A DNA stretch of 46,831 nucleotides. It comes from Candidatus Omnitrophota bacterium. GTDB taxonomy: Bacteria; Omnitrophota; Gorgyraeia; Zapsychrales; Fredricksoniimonadaceae. Positions within the stretch are counted from its first letter, which is position 1. Each line of letters opens with the position of its first letter. Shown one piece after another: positions 7,725-14,500 of this stretch. Where the stretch lies: NCBI GenBank assembly GCA_015232565.1, contig JADFZK010000005.1:1-46831 (forward strand), read 5' to 3'. The notes beneath the pieces are model-generated. The model made no database searches, had not been told where the DNA came from, and saw nothing but the letters and a program-made list of their open reading frames with translations. Position numbers and translations under genes: made by a program.

Positions 7725-8342
7725 ATGAAAGCAGAATTACGGGAACGCTTTGCTTCTTATCGCGCGGGCAAGACTCTTAAGGGTACTGCAACGGAGAAGA
7801 ACTTGCTTAAGGCTTTTGCCGGCGAGTCACAGACGCGGAATCGTTATAATATGTTCGCCGAGAAGGCGCGCGAGGACGGCTTCGACCAGATCGCGGCTAT
7901 TTTCGATGAGACCGCGCATAATGAGAAACATCATGCCCAGGTTTTCTTTGCTTTCCTGGAGGGCGGGGCTTTGGAGATCACGGCTGCTTATCCGGCAGGG
8001 GCAGTGGGGAATACCCTCCAGAACCTGCTGGCCGCGGCCGCCGGCGAGCATGAGGAATTTGTGGATCTTTATCCGGCTTTCGGGGCTATTGCCGAGAAAG
8101 AGGGTTTCCCCAAGATCGGTGCCCAGTTTAAAATGATCGCCAAGGTCGAGAAGGAGCACGAGGATCGGTATCGCAAGCTGGCGGAGAATTTGCAGAACAA
8201 CAAGGTTTTTGCCCGGGACGAGGAAACTACCTGGATCTGCCGCGAGTGCGGGCATATTCATGTGGGCAAACAAACGCCGAATGCCTGTCCGGTCTGCCAG
8301 AATCCTAAAAGTGTATTCGAAGTCCGCGCCAGGAATTATTAA
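7725..8342 (+). CDS. rbr: Rubrerythrin
   Basis: 205 residues from the ATG at 7725, chosen over an upstream in-frame GTG because AGGGAGGT lies just before it. The N-terminal four-helix bundle carries the non-haem diiron ligands in LLKAFAGESQTRNRY, AHNEKHHAQVF, AAGEHEEFVDLYP and KVEKEHEDRY. The C-terminus is a rubredoxin-like knuckle with two CxxC pairs (WICRECGHIH and NACPVCQNP). Known family role is reduction of hydrogen peroxide in anaerobes, with electrons passing from the rubredoxin centre to the diiron site. It stands alone with its own promoter candidate, next to polyamine genes that are probably unrelated in function. Confidence 0.95.
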   Translation: MKAELRERFASYRAGKTLKGTATEKNLLKAFAGESQTRNRYNMFAEKAREDGFDQIAAIFDETAHNEKHHAQVFFAFLEGGALEITAAYPAGAVGNTLQNLLAAAAGEHEEFVDLYPAFGAIAEKEGFPKIGAQFKMIAKVEKEHEDRYRKLAENLQNNKVFARDEETTWICRECGHIHVGKQTPNACPVCQNPKSVFEVRARNY

Positions 8343-8384
8343 TGAGCGGTCGGCTTTTGATCCCGGTATACATTGGAGAGGGTG

Positions 8385-9278
8385 ATGAGTAAAGTTAATA
8401 TCGCATTGTTGCAACATTCCTGCCAGGCTCAGACTGCGGCAAATTTTGCCAAAGTCGCGGGCCTGATCGCGGTCGCCGCCCGGCAGGGGGCGCAGATCAT
8501 CGCTACCCAGGAGCTTTTTAAGTCGCGTTATTTCTGCCAGCACGAAGCGTATGATCTTTTTAAACTGGCCGAGCCGGTCAACGAGAAAGCCGCTACCGTG
8601 AAGGCTTTGTCCGGGCTGGCCAGAAAACACAAAGTGGTCATTGTGGCCTCGCTTTTTGAACGGGTGGCGGGCGGGGTTTATTACAATACCGCCGTGGTTC
8701 TGGATGCCGATGGCAAGTATCTGGGCAAGTACCGCAAGATGCATATCCCCGACGATCCGCAGTTTTACGAAAAATTTTATTTTGCGCCCGGGGACCTGGG
8801 GTTCAAGGTTTTCAAGACCCGGTATGCGGATATCGGGGTTTTGATCTGCTGGGACCAATGGTATCCGGAAGCCGCGCGCCTTACCGCGCTACTGGGCGCG
8901 CAGATCATCTTTTATCCTACGGCTATTGGCTGGCTGCCGGCCGACAAGAAAGTTTACGGCGAGCGCCAGCATGCTTCCTGGGAAACTATTCAGCGGTCCC
9001 ATGCCATTGCCAACGGTTGTTTCGTGGCCGCAGCCAACCGGGTGGGAAGCGAGCCCAATCCCGAGAAGGGCAAGGAAGGCATAGAGTTCTGGGGCCAGAG
9101 TTTTGTGGCCGATCCTTATGGTACGGTCATCAAACGCGCTTCGAGCAATAAGGAAGAAGCCTTTATCGTTCCGGTGGACCTGGCGGTAATCGAGACCAAA
9201 AGGGTGCAATGGCCTTTCCTGCGCGATCGCCGCATTGACAGTTACAATGGTATATTGAGCCGTTTCCATGAAGAATAA
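8385..9278 (+). CDS. aguB: N-carbamoylputrescine amidase
   Basis: 297 residues of the carbon-nitrogen hydrolase (nitrilase) superfamily. The catalytic triad is visible: E43 (ATQELF), K118 (YRKMHIPDD) and C155 (LICWDQWYPEAARL). The family member AguB hydrolyses N-carbamoylputrescine to putrescine, CO2 and ammonia. The assignment rests on the YFCQ and DDPQFYEKFYF segments typical of AguB and on the agmatine deiminase gene that overlaps its 3' end by 11 bases. The ATG at 8385 follows GGAGAGGGTG. A TTG twelve bases upstream is in frame but lacks a ribosome site. Confidence 0.94.
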   Translation: MSKVNIALLQHSCQAQTAANFAKVAGLIAVAARQGAQIIATQELFKSRYFCQHEAYDLFKLAEPVNEKAATVKALSGLARKHKVVIVASLFERVAGGVYYNTAVVLDADGKYLGKYRKMHIPDDPQFYEKFYFAPGDLGFKVFKTRYADIGVLICWDQWYPEAARLTALLGAQIIFYPTAIGWLPADKKVYGERQHASWETIQRSHAIANGCFVAAANRVGSEPNPEKGKEGIEFWGQSFVADPYGTVIKRASSNKEEAFIVPVDLAVIETKRVQWPFLRDRRIDSYNGILSRFHEE

Positions 9279-10317
9279 GTTCCCTTTCCATAATTTATCG
9301 TCACTGGGTTATACCATGCCGGCCGAGTGGGAGCCCCATCGCGGCACCTGGTTAACCTATCCGCATAACCCCAAGAGTTTCTTTACCAAGCTTAAAGGCT
9401 CGCAGGAGGCTTTTGCCGATATCGTTATGCATTTGGCTAAGGTCGAGGAAGTGCATGTAAATGTGAATGATGAAGCCATGGCGCGTGACCTGGCGGGCAA
9501 GCTTAAGAAGCGCCAGGTTACGAAGAATGTGTTCTGGCATCGCTTTGTTTCCAATGACGCCTGGTGCCGGGATCATGGTTGTATCGTGCTTAAACACCGC
9601 CAGACCGGAAGCCTGGTGGCTACCGACTGGATCTTTAATGCCTGGGGTGGTAAATATCCGGCGGCTAAAGATAACCGCATCGCCAAAAAGATGGCGGAGT
9701 TTTTGGGGCTTCAGTGTTTTTCTTTTCCGGTGGTGATGGAAGGCGGCTCTTTGGAAGTGAACGGCCAGGGGGTTTTGCTGACCAGTGAAAGTTGTTTGCT
9801 AAACAAGAACCGCAATCCCCAGTACAGTAAGGCCCAGATCGAGGCCTTGCTTAAAGCTGGCTTGGGAGTAAAAAAGATCTTGTGGTTGAAAGACGGCATA
9901 GTGGGGGACGATACCGACGGCCATATCGACGATATCGCGCGGTTCACCGATCCGCGCACTATTGTGACCGTTATCGAGCCCAATAAGGCGGATAAGAACC
10001 ATGAGATCTGTGCGGAGAATCTGGCGCTCTTAAAGTCGTTCCGTGACCTGGATGGCCGGCCTTTTCGGATCGTTACTTTGCCGATGCCCGATCCGGTCTA
10101 TTACCGTAAGGATGAGCGCCTGCCGGCGAGTTATGCCAATTTTTATATTGCTAATGGTATTGTATTGTTGCCGGTGTTCGGGTGTCCGCAGGATAAGCAG
10201 GCAATAAGTATTCTACAGAAACTTTTCAAAAGCCGCAGTATTGTTCCGGTGGACGCTTCAGACCTGATAGTGGGTTTGGGGACCTGCCATTGTTTGTCTC
10301 AGCAGATACCTGGGTAA
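9268..10317 (+). CDS. aguA: Agmatine deiminase
   Basis: 349 residues, the normal length of this pentein-fold family. Motifs seen: MPAEWEPHRGTWLTYP near the start, WCRDHG near residue 97, DTDGHIDDIARF in the middle, and the C-terminal nucleophile C342 in TCHCLSQQIPG. The enzyme converts agmatine to N-carbamoylputrescine, the substrate of the gene just upstream. The coupled pair therefore turns agmatine into putrescine in the cytoplasm. The agmatine source in this window is the pyruvoyl arginine decarboxylase 9 kb downstream. Confidence 0.95.
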   Translation: MKNKFPFHNLSSLGYTMPAEWEPHRGTWLTYPHNPKSFFTKLKGSQEAFADIVMHLAKVEEVHVNVNDEAMARDLAGKLKKRQVTKNVFWHRFVSNDAWCRDHGCIVLKHRQTGSLVATDWIFNAWGGKYPAAKDNRIAKKMAEFLGLQCFSFPVVMEGGSLEVNGQGVLLTSESCLLNKNRNPQYSKAQIEALLKAGLGVKKILWLKDGIVGDDTDGHIDDIARFTDPRTIVTVIEPNKADKNHEICAENLALLKSFRDLDGRPFRIVTLPMPDPVYYRKDERLPASYANFYIANGIVLLPVFGCPQDKQAISILQKLFKSRSIVPVDASDLIVGLGTCHCLSQQIPG

Positions 10318-10321
10318 GGAA

Positions 10322-10389
10322 GGTCTTGTTTGGTAATTGTTTTGATTCTCTCTCTAAATATCGAGAATCAAAACGGAATAAACAAGACC
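10322..10389. repeat. Nested palindrome after aguA (possible terminator or REP-like element)
   Basis: Outer arms GGTCTTGTTT (10322-10331) and AAACAAGACC (10380-10389) enclose inner arms GTTTTGATTCTC (10339-10350) and GAGAATCAAAAC (10363-10374). All arms are perfect. It lies between the convergent aguA and tRNA genes. It may terminate transcription from both sides or be a small palindromic repeat element. Confidence 0.6.
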
Positions 10390-10413
10390 GATTTTTTGCG
10401 GAGCAAAAAATCG
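10389..10413 (-). terminator. Hairpin directly at the 3' end of tRNA-Arg
   Basis: Arms CGATTTTTTGC (10389-10399) and GCAAAAAATCG (10403-10413) with a 3-base loop, starting at the last bases of the tRNA on the minus strand. It could serve as processing signal or terminator. Confidence 0.45.
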
Positions 10414-10483
10414 CCCCCTGGGGGAATCGAACCCCCATCCCAAGCTCCGGAGGCTTGTGCTCTATCCGTTGAGCTAAGGGGAC
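10412..10483 (-). tRNA. tRNA-Arg (anticodon CCG)
   Basis: 72 bases on the minus strand. The acceptor stem pairs GTCCCCT with AGGGGGC (one G-U), the D arm starts TAGCTC, the anticodon stem CAAGC/GCTTG holds loop CTCCGGA with anticodon CCG, and the T arm is GGGGG-TTCGATT-CCCCC. Discriminator base is G; the 3' CCA is not encoded. It reads CGG codons, common in this G/C-rich window. Confidence 0.96.
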
Positions 10484-10527
10484 AGCAGAACGGATTCTAA
10501 CACAGCAATATTAAAAAGCAAACAAAA

Positions 10528-10551
10528 AGTCCCGACATAATCGTCGGGACT
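10528..10551 (-). terminator. Terminator of the proline-repeat gene
   Basis: Perfect arms AGTCCCGAC (10528-10536) and GTCGGGACT (10543-10551), 6-base loop. Read on the minus strand it is followed by TTTTTGTTTG, a good T-tract, and lies downstream of the minus-strand gene. Confidence 0.85.
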
Positions 10552-10578
10552 CTTTGTTTGTGCTCATGCGCATAGGCG

Positions 10579-11310
10579 TTATTCTTCCGCGGCTATCGGA
10601 AGCCGGGATGATCCCGGAGGCGGCAAAGGAGCCGGTTCCGGTTCAGGCACGGGCACGATCACCGGGTCTGGCGCAGGGGGAATAATCGGATCCGGCTCAG
10701 GCACGGGAATGATCACCGGGTCTGGCGCAGGTGGAACAATTGGATCCGGCTCAGGCACGGGAATGATCACCGGGTCTGGTGCAGGCGGAACGATCGGATC
10801 CGGCTCAGGCACGGGAATGATCACCGGGTCTGGTGCAGGTGGAACGATCGGATCCGGCTCAGGCACGGGAATGATCACCGGGTCTGGCGCAGGTGGAACA
10901 ATTGGATCCGGCGCAGGAGTCGGTACTATTACCGGATCAGGCGTCGGCGGCACAACTGGCGCTGGCGGTGTTACTGGCGCCGGAGGCGTTACAGGCGCTG
11001 GCGGTGTTACTGGTGCCGGGGGTGTTACCGGAGCCGGCGGGTTATGGTCTTTATGCTCCTTATGTTCCTTATGCTCCCGGTGTTCACGTTTCTCAATGCG
11101 GGCTTCTTTTTTCTCCTCTTTCCTGGCGGCATGTTCTTGCTTGCGCTCGGCCCGGGCTTCTATCTTAATAATGACCGGTACGATTTTGGCGGCCTTTTCG
11201 ATTCTGACCGGAGGAGGAGCTTCTTTCTTTGAAGCAAAAGCGGGAGGAGCGGCGATCAGTACTGCGAGTGAACTGGAAAGGATGATTGAGAGGACGACGC
11301 GCGGCTTCAT
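10579..11310 (-). CDS. Secreted proline-rich repeat protein
   Basis: 243 residues from the ATG at 11308-11310, chosen because GGAGGTGGAT lies just before it and because it begins a signal peptide (hydrophobic core VVLSIILSSSLAVLIA, cleavage after AFA). Then come a Lys/Glu/Arg/His-rich stretch (about residues 45-90, probably helical), four or five PAPVTP units, and five copies of an 18-residue unit of the type PDPIVPPAPDPVIIPVPE. The protein is likely periplasmic or surface-exposed and extended (polyproline II), a spacer or wall-spanning rod. I recognise no enzyme domain. It is divergent from the alpha-2-macroglobulin gene. Confidence 0.75.
   Translation of the reverse strand: MKPRVVLSIILSSSLAVLIAAPPAFASKKEAPPPVRIEKAAKIVPVIIKIEARAERKQEHAARKEEKKEARIEKREHREHKEHKEHKDHNPPAPVTPPAPVTPPAPVTPPAPVTPPAPVVPPTPDPVIVPTPAPDPIVPPAPDPVIIPVPEPDPIVPPAPDPVIIPVPEPDPIVPPAPDPVIIPVPEPDPIVPPAPDPVIIPVPEPDPIIPPAPDPVIVPVPEPEPAPLPPPGSSRLPIAAEE
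10641..10910 (-). repeat. Five tandem 54-base repeats coding the 18-residue proline units
   Basis: The phrase beginning GCTCAGGCACGG recurs at 10641, 10695, 10749, 10803 and 10857, exactly 54 bases apart and nearly identical, with a degenerate sixth unit after 10911. Near identity at the DNA level suggests recent expansion by slippage or recombination, so copy number may vary between strains. Confidence 0.9.
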
Positions 11311-11519
11311 ATCCACCTCCACTGCTAAGAACGGTTCCGGTAAGATAATAACGCTCATTCTTCAAGCGCTATCCTATCGGTTGAAGCCGCGAACCCCCGT
11401 TCTCCCTATAAGTATGCCATGAGAATTAATAAAAAACAAGGGGCGGGGACCTCGCGCGGATATATAATGTAAGTGCTTGAGGGTGAAGGACTAAAGGCAA
11501 CTTATAACCAGGAGCGGCT

Positions 11520-14500
11520 ATGTTTTTTTTATTGACAAAAAAGAGGGCTTTCTTTTTCGCCATCCTTATTGCCGGTTTGACAGTGTTTTCGGCCCAACCG
11601 GTCTACGCGCAGAATGGCGAGTCCGGGGCATATCAGTCTGCTGAGAAATTGTTTTCCGAGAAGTCTTACCAGCTGGCTTTGGAACAATACCAGATCTACT
11701 CCGAACAGCCTGCCTTGACCGCTGAACAAAAACGCGAAGCCGCTTTTCGGATCGCGGATTGTTCCTGGCGGAGCGGCAATGCCGAGTTATATGCCCAGGC
11801 TTCGCTGGCGTTGAAACAACAGGTGATCGCGCCCGACCATGACCGTTGGTGGGCCGAGGCCAATCAGTCCCTGGCTGAATTCTTTATTAAGAACGACCGG
11901 TATTCACATCAGGAAAATATCAAGCTTTTGTTAATGGCTGCCCGGGATTTCTGGGGTTCCTACATCGATGCGGGGCTGGCTCGTCCGCGGTTTATCGGTA
12001 TTACTTTCGAACTGGCGGAGTACGTGTCTGGTAGATGGGGTTGGCAGTTGGAGTCTCTGGCTAATAATGGTTATCCGGTGCGCAAGGAAGATGATCTGTT
12101 GCCCGTAGGCGAAAACGCCGGGCCGATGGGAATAAAAGACCTGATGCTGGATATTTTAAAAGTCGCCGATCAGGATCAGGATAAAGCCAAAGCAATTTAC
12201 ATGCTCATTATGGCTTACCGCAATACTTATGACGATCTGAAGCATAAGGAGGCTGATAAATATCTGGCCGACTTTCTTAAGGCTTACAGCAATACTGAAT
12301 GGCTGGATGATGTTTATTACCAGGCCGGCCAGATGTATGAACAGCGCCAGGATTGTGTGAAGGCTTTGGAAATGTACCAGGCTTTACTGGCCCGGTTTAA
12401 GACCGGTGAATCGCAGTTCGTAGAGGATGCCCGGCAACGGATAAAAGACATAACCTCGCCGGTTATTCAGCCGGGGGTGGGGTATAGTTTCCTGCCCAAT
12501 TCGCCGGTACGTTTTTCCTTGCGCTGGCGTAACGTTAAGGAAGCCGAATTTATTTTCTACAAAATTGATCTGGTGGATGAATTGCGTTTTGATCCGGCCA
12601 GGAAAGCGGTCGACGAAGATTATGGCGCAAAGACTTATAGCGATTTGTTGAAGACCCTGGTGGCGGGCCGGCAATTTGAACGTTTACCGGTGGCTTTGCG
12701 GTTTCATCGTGAATTAAAGGAAGAAGGCAAATATATGTGGTCCAGCGCGGACCACAGCCTTGCCGAATGGCAAAGTCCGGAGGGTAAGGAAATAAAGCCC
12801 GATAGCCGTGATGGAGTGCTGGCCCCGGGAGCGTATCTGTTGTTGGTTAAAAGCGGAACAACGTTGGGCTATGAACTGGTAATGGTGTCCGACCTGGGCC
12901 TGGTGGTAAAAGGCGCGGGTAATAGCGCGCTTTTTTATGCGTTTGATACGGCTACCGGTGCCCCGCAGGCGAACGCGCGGGTTAAGTATCATTACCGTTA
13001 TTATGGCACCAGGGACTGGGTGTGGGCGGAGGGGGACGGGGTTACCGATGAGCAGGGTTTGCTCAGGGCCCGCTTTCCCGGTATTGAGCGGGTTGGCGGG
13101 GGGCGGCAATATGAGCTCTTCGCGGTGCTTTCTGCCGGCGCCCGGCAGGCGTTCTCCCAGGGCGCTCATTTTTCTTCAAATAGCGGGTCAGGTGAATATT
13201 GGCTCTATGCTTTTACCGATCGGCCGGCGTATCGGCCGAATGAGCAAGTGTCGTTTAAGGGCACTTTGCGGCGTTATGATGGCAGTGCGTTTACTACTCC
13301 GTCGGGCAAGCAGGTGAGAGTGTGTATTTACGATGCCCGCAGTACCAAGGTGTTGGACAAGGTGTACACTTTGAATTCGTTCGGTTCTTTTAATGACAGC
13401 CTGATTTTGGACGAGAATGCGGCGCTGGGTGAATATCGCCTGACGCTTACAGATGCCGAAAGGCTGGGCACTTCGGCCCAGGCCACTTTGTTCCGCCTGG
13501 AAGAATATAAATTACCGGAATTCACCGTGAATATTAAGCCGCGGCCAAAAGGTGAGGGCCAGTTTGCGGGGGCATACCTTTTGGGAGACCAGCTTAGGCT
13601 GGACCTGGATGTCCGGTATTATTTCGGCGGACCGGCAGCGAAGGCCAAGGTGGAATATCTGGTTTATGTGCGCCCGGACCAGCATTTTTACGCTCCGAAG
13701 AAAGCGTATGATTGGTATTACGGCGCCAGTGAGCGGTATCGTAATTATTATGGCGATAGCCAGTTATTGACCAAGGGTAATGCGACTACTGATGCTGAGG
13801 GGAAGGCATTGATCGAATTCGCAACGGATAAGTCCGGCGGGCAACACCTTCTTTATCGCGTGGAGGCCCGGGTGGTAGACGAAAGCCGCCGCGAGGTCCA
13901 GGCAGTGTCCGAGATCAAGGTAAGCGCCCGGTCGTTTTATATATACCAGACTCCCCGGCGTAATCTTTATCGTCCGGGAGACAAGGCGGAGATCGATGTC
14001 CAGGCTATGACCGCCAATAATGACCCGGTGGCCATGGAAGGCAAGGTAACGGTAAGCCGTAACTGGTGGCAGGATCCGTTGGCTAAAAACCGGAGCGATA
14101 GTTCGGCGGTGAGTTTGGCAAATGAGCGAGCCGGGAATGCCGATTATCAGCCCGAGGTGCTTTTTAGTAAATTTATTCAGACCGATAAGAAAGGCCAGGC
14201 GGTATTTGAATTCACACCCGAGAAGAACGGTTATTACAGCGTGGCGGTTACCGGGTTTGATGCCGAGGGTAAGCCGGTAGAATCTATTGCTAATATTTAT
14301 GTTTGCGATCAGGCGGCCAACGATATCGGCTATCGTTACAGCGGTTTGCAGATCATTCCCGAACAGGACACTTATAAAGTGGGCGATACCATGCGCCTGA
14401 TGCTGGTAGCCGATAAACCGGGGGCCAATGTCCTGCTTTCCCTGGAAGCCGATGAGCTCGAGGCTGTCAAGTTGGTGCATATGGACGGCACGGTCAAGCT

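Noticed and set aside
7827..8858. Minus-strand open frame of 343 codons
   Set aside because: It runs antisense to rubrerythrin and aguB, both with clear motifs; it has no ribosome site or recognisable domain.
10641..10910. CRISPR-like regular repeats
   Set aside because: The 54-base units are directly adjacent, have no unique spacers and code in frame for an 18-residue protein repeat.
10709..11422. Plus-strand open frame of 237 codons rich in Gly-Ser repeats
   Set aside because: It is the antisense shadow of the proline-repeat gene, which has the signal peptide, strong ribosome site and terminator on the minus strand.
13764..14480. Minus-strand open frame of 238 codons
   Set aside because: It lies entirely within the alpha-2-macroglobulin gene; high G/C content keeps shadow frames open.
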